This document shows positions 19,483-27,792 of a DNA stretch of 64,000 bases, piece after piece (within the stretch, counting starts at the first letter, position 1; the number at the start of each line of letters is the position of its first letter). Origin of the DNA: an uncultured Ruminococcus sp. (GTDB lineage: Bacteria; Bacillota; Clostridia; Oscillospirales; Ruminococcaceae); NCBI GenBank assembly GCA_902788785.1, contig CADALT010000005.1, forward strand, positions 28,929 through 92,928, given 5' to 3'. Both the position numbers and the translations under genes were made by a program. Under the pieces are notes generated by a model. That model did no database searches. It worked only from the letters and a program-made list of their open reading frames with translations, and had not been told where the DNA came from.

Positions 19483-20271
19483 TCAGCTTACGCCTCGGCT
19501 TGCTGTAATATATATCATATCTGTTTCTTTATTATTCTCCGCTTTATTCCATTTTGTAAAATTGGGTGCAGCGGCTTCGCTGTCCCATTTTATTTCCAGA
19601 ATAAAATAATCATATGTGTCCTCGCCCTTATCAGACGGAGTGATCGTTTCAGATTTGAGATATTTGGGAACAGCATATATTTCCGCATCATCATCATTAG
19701 CATAAGTTTTATTATAGAAGCCATCGTTTTTCTTAGCGATCTCTCTGCCATAATAAGTTTCATTAGCAGAATCTGCATTCAGTGGGATTAAACTAACCGC
19801 ATCACCTTTCTGATAGTAAAATGTTGTTCCGTCTGTTGTAGGATCATTTGGATCTTTATAGATCGGCTTATAGGGAACGGTATTCTCTCCGGACGAATCA
19901 ACTTCCTCTGCATGATATATCGAATACTTGAATGGAATATTAGTTGTATGTGCGAGCTGTAAAACATATGGTATTTTATAATTTCCTGCACTGACACTAA
20001 AGACACGATATTCGATCTTTCCATTCTTATCCATATCTTCAATGTTGATATCACTTAGTTCAAAATTGATTATAGAATGATAGTGTCCTGCTCTGATATC
20101 AAGGTTTTCGGGCTCTTTTACCTTTGTCATGGTTTCCATTTTATTAACACTCGAAAACCATGCATAAACAGGCATTCCCACCATAAGCGCCAACGTGAAC
20201 AGTGATGCAAGTATAAACTCTACCTTTTGAACATTATTCAGTTTATTGAATCTTTGAAGGATCTTTTTCAC
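19483..20271 (-). CDS. SipW-type leader protein, fibre-subunit candidate
   Basis: 262 residues from a GTG at 20271 (GGGGAG eight bases upstream). The leader 'FILASLFTLALMVGMPVYAW' is followed by FSSVNKMETM, i.e. a hydrophobic core ending in VYAWF, the SipW-substrate pattern. The mature domain (about 220 residues) is beta-rich with no named family visible by eye. It is 5 bp after the preceding gene and 20 bp before the next, inside the four-gene operon. Lengths and spacing suggest a set of co-assembled subunits. Confidence 0.7.
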   Translation of the reverse strand: MKKILQRFNKLNNVQKVEFILASLFTLALMVGMPVYAWFSSVNKMETMTKVKEPENLDIRAGHYHSIINFELSDINIEDMDKNGKIEYRVFSVSAGNYKIPYVLQLAHTTNIPFKYSIYHAEEVDSSGENTVPYKPIYKDPNDPTTDGTTFYYQKGDAVSLIPLNADSANETYYGREIAKKNDGFYNKTYANDDDAEIYAVPKYLKSETITPSDKGEDTYDYFILEIKWDSEAAAPNFTKWNKAENNKETDMIYITASRGVS

Positions 20272-20276
20272 CTGTA

Positions 20277-21347
20277 TCACTCCCCGGATGACGATACTTC
20301 TGACACAGACATTTTCAGCAGAATGAAGTCTACCCCCATTCCTATCTCATTATCTGCCTGATCGTAGTAATCGCCGTATTTATCGTAATCAGTCACTATT
20401 GCCGTCTCGGCAAGCCTGTCATTTACATTAGCCGGACGGGTCACGCCTTTAAAATAATAGTCCGGATATGTTGTAATGTTTTCAACTACTTCATGGTAAG
20501 CATTTGTACTTGTAAACGGTGATTCAGAAACTGTGACCTTTTGACACGTTCTTGCATCTATCAATTTGCTGAGGGTCATGGGCCATACCCAATATATATC
20601 GACCCGTGTCGGTTCGTCATTTGCATTTTTTGTATATTTATTGCTGCTTATGACCCGCTGCATATCAGCATTTGAAAGAATAGGCTTGCTGTAAACGTAA
20701 TCATCTTTTGTAGTACCTGTTCTTTCTTCAAAAAGAAGAATATGTCCGTTCAGAAAACGGGCAGGAGACTCTTTTTCATCGAGCAGTTCCATATTATCTG
20801 CATTGTTTGCAGCATTTTCGTCATAGCTATATCCTAATATTTCAAAATCATAACTAAGATATATATTATCAACATACGGCTTGACATTAAAAGAGATTTT
20901 CCCACAAGAACCGGGTTTTATCCCTCCATTCTGCTCCTCCGTATTATCAGAATTATCAGAATTGTAGTTTCCAAAGTTTGATTCATCAGTCATCAGCCAT
21001 ACGATAGCATCTGATCCTGTTTCTTCACGAACATTCTTATGATACGGATCATACCATAAACCTTTAAAACCGTTTTCATCAATGGAAGATAGCTCAAAGT
21101 TCATCCCCTGAGCTTTCATACCTATCTCCTCTGTATCCACTTCCCTGTTCATAGTAAACCACGCAATAGTTGAAAACGCAATGAGGACAGCGAGCAGGAT
21201 CAGCATACTTGTGAGCTTTATCAGACTTTTTTTCTGTTTGCGCTTATTCTCGGCGTTTTCTTTTTTCATCTCGGAAAGTATGAGCTCCGCCTGTTCTTCA
21301 GCCAGTTTCATCATCTGTTCTGACGGCTTATTTTCGCTGTAATTCAT
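20277..21347 (-). CDS. SipW-type leader protein, first gene of surface operon
   Basis: 356 residues from the ATG at 21347, which has GAGGTG six bases before it. A cytoplasmic, Lys/Glu-rich N-terminus of about 43 residues (partly coiled-coil, 'LAEEQAELILSEMKKENAEN') is followed by a hydrophobic segment ending 'AFSTIAWFTMNREVDTEEI'. The AWFTM(N/S)REV motif is shared almost exactly with the TasA-like subunit at 6217-7347, so it is a likely SipW substrate. The long N-terminal extension is unusual for a secreted subunit. Mature function is unknown; a fibre or adapter role is inferred. Confidence 0.75.
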   Translation of the reverse strand: MNYSENKPSEQMMKLAEEQAELILSEMKKENAENKRKQKKSLIKLTSMLILLAVLIAFSTIAWFTMNREVDTEEIGMKAQGMNFELSSIDENGFKGLWYDPYHKNVREETGSDAIVWLMTDESNFGNYNSDNSDNTEEQNGGIKPGSCGKISFNVKPYVDNIYLSYDFEILGYSYDENAANNADNMELLDEKESPARFLNGHILLFEERTGTTKDDYVYSKPILSNADMQRVISSNKYTKNANDEPTRVDIYWVWPMTLSKLIDARTCQKVTVSESPFTSTNAYHEVVENITTYPDYYFKGVTRPANVNDRLAETAIVTDYDKYGDYYDQADNEIGMGVDFILLKMSVSEVSSSGE

Positions 21348-21418
21348 GGTTTTCACCTCACTTGCGAAGTTTCATATGTTCGGGACGAAGTTTTCCCCGC
21401 CCCATATTACTCTTCTAT

Positions 21419-21447
21419 ATTATAACATTTTCGTGGAATTTTTACAA
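21419..21447 (-). promoter_or_regulatory. Promoter of the giant surface-protein operon
   Basis: TTGTAA (21447-21442) and TATAAT (21424-21419) separated by 17 bp on the minus strand. The remaining sequence up to about 21826 shows no gene; it contains AT-rich direct and inverted short repeats (TTGTACAATAACTATTGTA near 21470) that could bind a regulator. Confidence 0.7.
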
Positions 21448-21826
21448 TCAGCATTTTTGACAAATTTGTACAATAACTATTGTATAGTTTAAGTGAGTGT
21501 TTGTAGTTTTGTTACATATGTTACAAAATTAGCCCGCATTGTTACAAAGATATTACCGTAAAGCTCTCCGTGATATTAAGGCAGTTTTTACTTATATAAC
21601 GTGTTTAAAATCCTGATTTTACGAGGTTTTATGCATCATATGACATTCAGGCTCTCCTATGTCGGGCACAACTTTTGGGAAGATAGGCAAAACCAAATCG
21701 GACACAATACACAAAAAGTTCAATTATTTTTCATTGTTATCAAGATTGCACAAAGATGAGGTTTCATAGCAGCGGCAAAATCGAATCCCAAACACCCATC
21801 ACTCGCCGAAATAAGAGGGAGAGAAA

Positions 21827-21859
21827 CAAAAAAGAGGGCAGTTTATTCAACTGTCCTCT
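21827..21859 (-). terminator. Terminator of the LCP gene
   Basis: Stem AGAGGACAGTT / AACTGCCCTCT with a short loop and a T run on the minus strand, 19 bp after the stop. Confidence 0.88.
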
Positions 21860-21877
21860 CTGAGTTATCATATTATT

Positions 21878-23833
21878 TTACCACCAGTAATTAGGCGGTT
21901 CGATGCCGTTTTTCTCGTAGAAAGTACCGTCAGCCAACTCGCTCTCATACTGTTGGGCTGCCTCTTCGGAAGTCTTGCAGTCGCCGTAGATAACGTAGTT
22001 CATGATAGCCGTGTTCGCCTGGAAATCCATGGGTCCCAGCGACAGGCAGCTCTGGCTGAAAATGATCGCATCGGTATAATAGCCGTCAGCAGGGATCCTG
22101 AGCTGCTGGATGGAATAATCCATATAATCGAAAGCGTTCAGCAGCAGGTCAGCGACCTCGTCGTCCTCGATATCGGTCTCGACCTCGGGCAACACCTTGT
22201 TCATAAGGGCATCAAGCTGCACAAGACTGAGCTTTTTCGCCTTCTTGACGATCTCCTGGATAACTTCTCGCTGGCGCATCGTTCTGCCGTAGTCATCACC
22301 GCAGCCGTAACGTATTCTCGCATAAGCAAGCGACTGGTTGCCGTTGAGGTGCATTTTTATGACCTCTTCATCGGGCGAACCATACTCTACCCACTCATTT
22401 TCCTGATTGTACTGTGAGACGTCCACCAGATCCTGATCCCAATCATTGCCGAGGTAATAGTTCTGCTCTCCCAGAGGGTCTTCTATCGCCTTGGCTTCGT
22501 TATATGAGACTTCAAGATCAAGTCCGCCCACGGCTTCAACTATGTCGATAAACTGCAGGAAATTGACCTTAACGGTCCTGTCGATCTTGATGTTGAAGTA
22601 GTCCTGGATAACTTCCGAAAGATAATCCGCACCACCGTACCAGTAAGCGTGGTTGAGCTTATCATTAACATCGAATTTATTCATATATACCCAGGTATCA
22701 CGCATCAGCGAAGTGAGAGTGATCGTCCTGTTCTTGCGGTTTATGGAGATGAGCATCATGACATCGGTCATACCACGGTCCTCATTGGCTGTATCACGAA
22801 TATCCTCACCAATCAGCAGCACGTTCATGACATCGCCGCTGGAGATCATCTTGGAATGCTGCTGTAATTTTTCACGGAGTTCCTTCTCCTTTTCAGCCTC
22901 ATCCATAGTGTCCTCGCCGTCAACGATATCTCGGCTGTCAACAGGCGGTTTTTCGGTATTTATCGAAGTATCCGTGGGCTTGAGAAGACCGAAATAATGA
23001 TAGAAGATAAATATCACCGCAGCCATCGCCAGAACAAGCACCAGGAAGATTATGCCCAGAGCGATGCCCGTCTTCTGACCGCCGCTGCGCTTATATTTTT
23101 TCTTCTTTTTATTCGACTTTTTCTTGCTGCCCGAGCTTGTTTCGGAAGAAATTTTTTTCTTGCTCTTTTTCTTTTCAGATGAAGCTTTATCGGACTTTTT
23201 AGGTTCATCATAAAGCTTTTTGCCCGAGTCTTTCCATTCATCCTTATCAAAAGCAGTTTCAGAAAGATGTTTTTCTGCTATCACAGGTGATGCATGGGAA
23301 GTTTTATTCGGCGCAGCATTGTTCTTTGCCGCCGCTATCCTGTCTGTCAATCCATCAGGCTTGACATCTTTCGGTTTGAAAGAAATGTCGGGAACGCTGT
23401 CAAGTTCTTTACTTTTCTGCATTGCAAGAGATATCCTGCCTGTCAAGCCATCGGGCTTTTCAGTGATCACATCAGCACTATCCTCACCATGTTCCCTGCT
23501 GTTTATGACAGCCTTGGTTATCCTGTCCGTAAGTCCCTCAGGCTTATCCTTGGGCGTATCAGCAGCTCCATCAAGATTTTTGCAGTTGATAGCCTGTGAG
23601 ATACTTTCGGACAATCCCGTGGGACTGTCCAGCGGAGATACATCTTCATCCTCGTTTGCATCACCCGCATCAGCAGAACTGCTCCTGCTGCGCTCCATAG
23701 CCTGTGTTATCCGCTCCGTCAGACCCTCAAGCCTGTCCAGAGCACCGACAGATCCCTCAGCGCCTGCCTCCGCAGTACCATCTACATTATTAAGTTCCTC
23801 GGAAGCATCGGTATGATCTGTATTATTACTCAT
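21878..23833 (-). CDS. LytR-CpsA-Psr family enzyme with N-terminal repeats
   Basis: 651 residues. LCP enzymes transfer undecaprenyl-linked glycopolymers to peptidoglycan at the outer membrane face. The LCP domain begins near 338 (NVLLIGEDIRD) and shows the phosphate-binding arginines in 'SLMRDTWVYM' and 'YARIRYGCGDDYGRTMRQRE'. One membrane helix lies at about 255-280, preceded by a very Lys/Ser-rich stretch. Unusually, the first 175 residues (cytoplasmic) contain five copies of a P(E/D/T)GL(T/S)xxI motif, with its glycine at 37, 73, 100, 129 and 161. An ordinary LCP protein has only a short cytoplasmic tail. It has its own promoter and terminator and precedes the surface-fibre operon on the same strand. 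Confidence 0.9.
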   Translation of the reverse strand: MSNNTDHTDASEELNNVDGTAEAGAEGSVGALDRLEGLTERITQAMERSRSSSADAGDANEDEDVSPLDSPTGLSESISQAINCKNLDGAADTPKDKPEGLTDRITKAVINSREHGEDSADVITEKPDGLTGRISLAMQKSKELDSVPDISFKPKDVKPDGLTDRIAAAKNNAAPNKTSHASPVIAEKHLSETAFDKDEWKDSGKKLYDEPKKSDKASSEKKKSKKKISSETSSGSKKKSNKKKKKYKRSGGQKTGIALGIIFLVLVLAMAAVIFIFYHYFGLLKPTDTSINTEKPPVDSRDIVDGEDTMDEAEKEKELREKLQQHSKMISSGDVMNVLLIGEDIRDTANEDRGMTDVMMLISINRKNRTITLTSLMRDTWVYMNKFDVNDKLNHAYWYGGADYLSEVIQDYFNIKIDRTVKVNFLQFIDIVEAVGGLDLEVSYNEAKAIEDPLGEQNYYLGNDWDQDLVDVSQYNQENEWVEYGSPDEEVIKMHLNGNQSLAYARIRYGCGDDYGRTMRQREVIQEIVKKAKKLSLVQLDALMNKVLPEVETDIEDDEVADLLLNAFDYMDYSIQQLRIPADGYYTDAIIFSQSCLSLGPMDFQANTAIMNYVIYGDCKTSEEAAQQYESELADGTFYEKNGIEPPNYWW

Positions 23834-23911
23834 TATACTATCCTCTTTTCACAAGAAAGGAATTTATCAACACGTTTATACTGCGCTCATACGCACAGTA
23901 ACACATTTAAT

Positions 23912-23940
23912 ATTATAACTTAATTCAGGTCAAATTACAA
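23912..23940 (-). promoter_or_regulatory. Promoter of the LCP gene
   Basis: TTGTAA (23940-23935) and TATAAT (23917-23912) with 17 bp spacing on the minus strand. Confidence 0.7.
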
Positions 23941-24046
23941 CGCACAAATCATACGAATTCACTGCAGCTTTGACCGATATTTTCAGCGCATTGGATAAAT
24001 CAGCTGATTTATAGCCCAATTTTTGGTACAGAAAAAGTAACTAATC

Positions 24047-24121
24047 CGGCTAAGTTATGCAAAAACACCTCTGCCGTGATACAGCAGAAGTGTCTTAATA
24101 AAACTTCTTTACAGAGCCTGC
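24047..24121 (-). repeat. Dispersed hairpin repeat, doubles as terminator
   Basis: Read on the minus strand, the segment from GCAGGCTCT at 24121 through the hairpin ACACTTCTGC..GGCAGAGGTGT and TTTTT is closely similar to 63829-63912 on the plus strand. Here it lies just after the bioY-DUF1284 unit and would act as its terminator. The outer end near 24050 has lost the terminal inverted repeat that is intact in the other copy. Confidence 0.75.
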
Positions 24122-24150
24122 ACGCTCCTGTTATCTTATTATATGCTTGT

Positions 24151-24528
24151 TTATAGCTTCGAGCAGATATAGTTCCAGCTGCAATCTCCGCAGACCTCTT
24201 CCAGCTTATTTTCGCTGAGTATCCTGCTGTCTACCAGTTTTGAAAATCTGCTCCAGCGCAAAGAGTCGCCATCATTCAGTCCGCAGAGTTCGAGCACCTT
24301 TTCGTCATAAGCTGTAACTTTGCCCTGCGTCACGCAGGCGCCGTCCTCATTATTCGGGCAGGCTTTACAGATAACGTCCGTACCCTTCACAAGCTTGACC
24401 ACGGGGTCATTGCGTTTGAGCATCGCCACGATGTAGCTCATATTGCGGTTGAACTCATCACTATAGCCCTTTCCTCCGAAAAATCCTATACAAAGCCCAT
24501 GATGCGGGCGCAGCTCATATTCTGACAC
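24151..24528 (-). CDS. DUF1284 cysteine-rich protein
   Basis: 125 residues. It opens with 'LRPHHGLCIGFFGGKGYS', the signature of DUF1284, and has further cysteines in 'ICKACPNNEDGACVT' and 'VCGDCSWNYIC'. The clustered cysteines suggest a metal or iron-sulphur site; the function is unknown. Its start overlaps the end of bioY by 14 bp, so the two are translationally coupled, which suggests a link with biotin metabolism. Confidence 0.85.
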   Translation of the reverse strand: MSEYELRPHHGLCIGFFGGKGYSDEFNRNMSYIVAMLKRNDPVVKLVKGTDVICKACPNNEDGACVTQGKVTAYDEKVLELCGLNDGDSLRWSRFSKLVDSRILSENKLEEVCGDCSWNYICSKL

Positions 24529-25090
24529 GTTTCTTCAATGCCTCCGAAATAACTACTGACAGGAAAATTTTGCCTGCGTCCCACAACAGAAAAGGTATCA
24601 CGCACCATTTCAGGGCTGTCATAAGATCTATCTTATCATTGCTTTTTGAGTAGACTTCCATGAACCATGCGGTGCCGAATGCATAGCACAGTGCAAGTCC
24701 GATGACCATGGATATTATCCTCACGACCAGGCCGTCGCCCAGCAACTTTTCAGTCAGCCAATAGAAACCTGCGGACAATATAAAGCCCAGTATGTATCCG
24801 CCCGTAGTACCCAGAAGCACGCCTATACCGCCTGTAAATCCTGCGAAAACAGGCACGCCAACTGCGCCCAGCAGCACGTATACCAGCACTGCGAAAAATC
24901 CACGCTTGCCGCCCAGCACACCCAGTGCGCAGAACACCGCAAAGGTCTGCAGGGTAAAGGGCACCTGTGTCGGTATGGATATCCACGAGCACACAGCCAT
25001 AAGCACTGCAAACATGGCGATAAGCGTCATATCCTTGGTGGAGAAGATATTCTTCTGCCCGACTGTATTTGTATCAACTTCATTTGTCAT
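24515..25090 (-). CDS. bioY: Biotin transporter BioY (ECF S component)
   Basis: 191 residues from the ATG at 25090 (GGAGG upstream; the earlier in-frame TTG overlaps this ribosome site). It is a six-helix membrane protein with the BioY pattern 'PFTLQTFAVFCALGVLGGKR' followed by alternating helices and 'GFTGGIGVLLGTTGGYILGF'. BioY is the biotin-binding unit of the energy-coupling-factor transporter; the shared EcfA/T module is not in this window. A possible BirA-type operator overlaps the leader. Confidence 0.93.
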   Translation of the reverse strand: MTNEVDTNTVGQKNIFSTKDMTLIAMFAVLMAVCSWISIPTQVPFTLQTFAVFCALGVLGGKRGFFAVLVYVLLGAVGVPVFAGFTGGIGVLLGTTGGYILGFILSAGFYWLTEKLLGDGLVVRIISMVIGLALCYAFGTAWFMEVYSKSNDKIDLMTALKWCVIPFLLWDAGKIFLSVVISEALKKRVRI

Positions 25091-25092
25091 AT

Positions 25093-25124
25093 TGTATACC
25101 TCCAACTATCTGAGTCGGTAGACA
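25093..25124. promoter_or_regulatory. Possible biotin (BirA) operator
   Basis: TGTATACC, 16 bp, GGTAGACA: an inverted repeat with the arm type and wide spacing expected of biotin operators. It spans the -10 end and the ribosome site of bioY. The match to the published consensus is imperfect. Confidence 0.4.
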
Positions 25125-25152
25125 TTATAACACACAAAGCAAAAATTGTCAA
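25124..25152 (-). promoter_or_regulatory. Promoter of bioY
   Basis: TTGACA (25152-25147) and TATAAT (25129-25124) with 17 bp spacing on the minus strand. Confidence 0.88.
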
Positions 25153-25183
25153 CCCCAAAAGGTATACATTACGTAAACTATCG

Positions 25184-25435
25184 TCACCAGCGCTTGATTT
25201 CTCCCGGGCAGTAGGACGCAGGCTTCAGCGCCCTCAGCTGCACATAGCAGCCGCAGACAGCGCACATACCGTCCGCCAGCTTATCGCAGCCTTTGCACTC
25301 ATCAAGGCGGCGCTGATACTCCTCATCGTCCACACGCTGATCCTCGGGGACAGCAGCGATATATTCCATCAGCTTTTCGGTATAGGCATCACGGTCGATA
25401 TCCTCAAGCAGACATCTTTTGCATATGATCTTCAT
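25184..25435 (-). CDS. DUF6171-like small cysteine-rich protein
   Basis: 83 residues with eight cysteines arranged CxRCLL..., CKGCDKL...GMCAVCGCYVQLRAL...YCPG. This pattern matches small clostridial proteins of the DUF6171 type, probably zinc or iron-sulphur binding. The ribosome site is weak. It lies between the PAP2 gene and bioY on the same strand; bioY has its own promoter after it. Confidence 0.75.
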   Translation of the reverse strand: MKIICKRCLLEDIDRDAYTEKLMEYIAAVPEDQRVDDEEYQRRLDECKGCDKLADGMCAVCGCYVQLRALKPASYCPGEIKRW

Positions 25436-25493
25436 ATGACCATCTCACATTTCCTAAATATATGAGCGTAAAATACTCCGCAAACAGCACAGA

Positions 25494-26441
25494 TCAGTGC
25501 TTACGAGCTTCGATCTTAGTAAAAATAAGCGGTGTGAAAAATAAAACGCAAAAATACAAGATAGCACTCTGTGCAAATGCAGACAACCATTTAATAGGAA
25601 GCAGTGAACAGAGAGCCGCAGAAATAATCGCTGAAATAAAATACAGTACGATACCGATCACTGCTCTCACTATTCTTTTTGATAATTTTAAATCATCTGT
25701 ACCAAACTCAATATACTTTTCTTCCAACATCAGTGCCATAAACACGCCTATCAGCAAGCCTGCCTTGGAAGTAAAAGACGATACCGCATTAGAAGGCTCG
25801 ATAAGGATATTACCTGCTGTATCATAGTCAATAGGATAATTTTTCAGGCACATAAATATCATGACCAGCAGCGTTACAACTATAGATACTATATAAAAAA
25901 TACGGTTGTCCTTATCCGAGCTTTCAGACTTCTTCTGAATTGCATTTATAAGGAAGATCACAACTGCCGATACCAGCATACCCACCAAAACATCCTGCGG
26001 TGTATGAACGCCCAGGTAGTTTCTGGAAAATGCTACCAGCAACACCAGACAGATACAAGGTATCATGATAAGCTTCTTTTTGCGGTATACAAAAGCAATA
26101 GAACCAAACGATGAAGCACTTCCCTGTGTATGGCTGCTTGGGAAAGAATATCCGCCTGCGCCTTTGATCGCTTTTTCGGTCGGTGTTATGAGTTCTGATC
26201 TCATCCAAGGTCTGTAAACGCAGAATAAATTCTTGATGAATACATTTAAAGCAGATGCGATAGGCAGCGAGATCAAAACAAATTTGCCTTTTTTCTTATC
26301 TATGCAGAAAAAAATCATCATCGGAATCAGAATTATCAGAATTCCTCCGGCTACATCGGTGATGAACTGTATAAGGTCGTTGAACCATTCGGGCGCACTT
26401 TCCCTTATACCCTGCAAAAAATGCAAATATTTGATATCCAT
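25494..26441 (-). CDS. PAP2-superfamily membrane phosphatase
   Basis: 315 residues from the ATG at 26441 (GGGGAA upstream). The PAP2 signature is present: 'YRPWMRSELI' (motif near 80), 'GGYSFPSSHTQGSASSFGS' (PSSH, near 95-112) and 'SRNYLGVHTPQDVLVG' (SR-x5-H-x3-D). About eight membrane helices are seen; the C-terminal half adds further helices beyond the catalytic unit. Likely substrates are lipid phosphates such as undecaprenyl pyrophosphate or phosphatidic acid. Confidence 0.88.
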   Translation of the reverse strand: MDIKYLHFLQGIRESAPEWFNDLIQFITDVAGGILIILIPMMIFFCIDKKKGKFVLISLPIASALNVFIKNLFCVYRPWMRSELITPTEKAIKGAGGYSFPSSHTQGSASSFGSIAFVYRKKKLIMIPCICLVLLVAFSRNYLGVHTPQDVLVGMLVSAVVIFLINAIQKKSESSDKDNRIFYIVSIVVTLLVMIFMCLKNYPIDYDTAGNILIEPSNAVSSFTSKAGLLIGVFMALMLEEKYIEFGTDDLKLSKRIVRAVIGIVLYFISAIISAALCSLLPIKWLSAFAQSAILYFCVLFFTPLIFTKIEARKH

Positions 26442-26532
26442 TTTCAATTCCCCAAAAAATCACTTTTTCTTTCCTTACTCTAATTCTTTTAAAAAAAAGC
26501 CGTGTGAGCGCTCTCTCAGCTTTCGGAGTTTA

Positions 26533-26561
26533 ATTGTAACATAGTTTTAAAGTGCTGTCAA
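26533..26561 (-). promoter_or_regulatory. Promoter of the PAP2 gene
   Basis: TTGACA (26561-26556) and TACAAT (26538-26533), 17 bp apart on the minus strand. Confidence 0.75.
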
Positions 26562-26718
26562 GATACAGGGTAATAGATTGGTTAATATTTATAATTATCC
26601 AGGATTTGTAAAAAAGGATTAATTATGTATTGCCAATCATCTAATCCGCAGCGATGAGACTGTATATTTTTGTCGGGAAAGTCTTATACATAAGTACATG
26701 AAAATGAAAATAAAAAAA

Positions 26719-26810
26719 TGTAGTCGGCTCTAGCTGAATACGACCGACTACATACCATACACTATAAATCACTGTGAATTACTCTCACGGTTTACAGTGA
26801 TTACAGTGTA
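26719..26810. other. Two hairpins next to the prophage
   Basis: Hairpin 1 (26719-26752) has a perfect 9-bp stem TGTAGTCGG/CCGACTACA. Hairpin 2 (26758-26810) has stems TACACT/AGTGTA and AATCACTGT/ACAGTGATT around an 18-nt loop. No T run follows. This is host sequence that lay downstream of the tRNA-Pro gene before prophage insertion. No gene is seen in 26562-26837. Confidence 0.6.
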
Positions 26811-26837
26811 TCATAAATTTTAGGTTTTGTCAAGTAT

Positions 26838-26916
26838 AAAAGACCGCCCATATGGACGGTCTTTCGTGCATAGATCGAGGTGACAAGATTTGAACTTGCG
26901 GCCTCTACGTCCCGAA
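26838..26916. repeat. attL, 79-bp direct repeat
   Basis: Identical over 79 bp to 35456-35534. It contains only the 3' half of the tRNA-Pro gene (from the anticodon stem) and the terminator hairpin GACCGCCCATATGGACGGTC. The match breaks immediately after CCCGAA. Confidence 0.93.
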
Positions 26917-27567
26917 AGTCGAAAATGTCCCCCCACACGGACAGCATACCGTCAGCGTGGGTGCAGGGCTCACACCCTCGGCTAGTGCTCCATTGTGCCC
27001 CCTGCTCTTCGAGGGCAGGAGACACGGGCGCATCACTCTAGCCCCTTGGGGCGCAGAGTAAGCCCGTGTATCATCTGCCCGAGTTCTTCTTAAAGTGAGC
27101 ACGGGGTGCACAATGGGCTGTTTCCAGCCTATGCCGATGGTGTAGCCCTCTGCTCCGCCCTAGCAAACTGCTCACCCTCAAAGCAAGCAAGCGTGAGCGC
27201 GCAGAGCCTTTACAGTTCCGTGTGATTGCGGTAGCTCCTTATGTTGCTTGTGAACGACCTATAGCGCAATGATAACGCAACTACCATGTAATAAAAAAGC
27301 AAGTTCAGATCATGTCAAAAAATCTATGCACAAAGATGCAAGCACCGTCAAAACAAGTTCCCGAGGATTTTTGGGAAACAATTTATTTTTCATCAATAAT
27401 AAAAAAAATAAATTGGTTCACAAAAAAGGCAATGGAACGAAAAATAATAAAATTCAATCAGGAATAAAGAATTTTATTATTTTTTGGTCGCTTGCCGTTC
27501 CTGCCACAGCGTAAGCCGTGGCAAGAGGGAACGAAAAAGAAAAGCAAATGTGACAAATAAATCACAT
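26917..27567. other. Hairpin-rich non-coding phage region
   Basis: About 650 bp without a credible gene. In 26990-27116 a long-range stem (CCATTGTGCCCCC with GGGGTGCACAATGG) encloses CCTGC/GCAGG and ACACGGGC/GCCCGTGT hairpins, the latter containing GCCCCTTGGGGC. Further on are three successive hairpins: 27379-27415 (12-bp AT stem), 27440-27484 (perfect 16-bp stem AAAAATAATAAAATTC) and 27496-27533 (CGTTCC and TGCCAC stems). Filamentous phage intergenic regions carrying origin and packaging signals look like this; the assignment is inference. Confidence 0.6.
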
Positions 27568-27777
27568 TCAATCTTTAATATTTATCGTTTGTGTACTTTC
27601 ATCATGTGATGAAATGTTGTAAGTTTGATTTGAATTTTCATATTCTTCAACATATTTCCGCAAAATATATTCAATTTGAGCATTTTTGCTCCTTTGTTCT
27701 TTAATTGCAATTTTTTTTAATTTTTCATTTATTTCTTCGTCTATTCTTATTTGTAATTGCTGTTTCTCGATTTTCAT
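27568..27777 (-). CDS. Ribbon-helix-helix repressor (phage)
   Basis: 69 residues. 'KQQLQIRIDEEINEKLKKIA' followed by 'NAQIEYILRKYVEEY' is an Arc/CopG-type ribbon-helix-helix: a beta strand with alternating QLQIRID contacts and two helices. GGAGGTGATACTAA precedes the ATG. It is transcribed away from the phage structural genes, and three or four palindromes of one type lie between the divergent genes. By analogy with phage immunity circuits it is probably the lysogeny repressor. Confidence 0.82.
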   Translation of the reverse strand: MKIEKQQLQIRIDEEINEKLKKIAIKEQRSKNAQIEYILRKYVEEYENSNQTYNISSHDESTQTINIKD

Positions 27778-27792
27778 TTAGTATCACCTCCA

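Noticed and set aside
26801-27111. Short minus-strand frames over attL
   Set aside because: They cross the tRNA remnant and structured region; composition is not protein-like.
27269-27514. 81-residue open frame in the phage left region
   Set aside because: No ribosome site, Lys/Asn-rich low complexity, and it runs through three strong hairpins; non-coding function is more likely.
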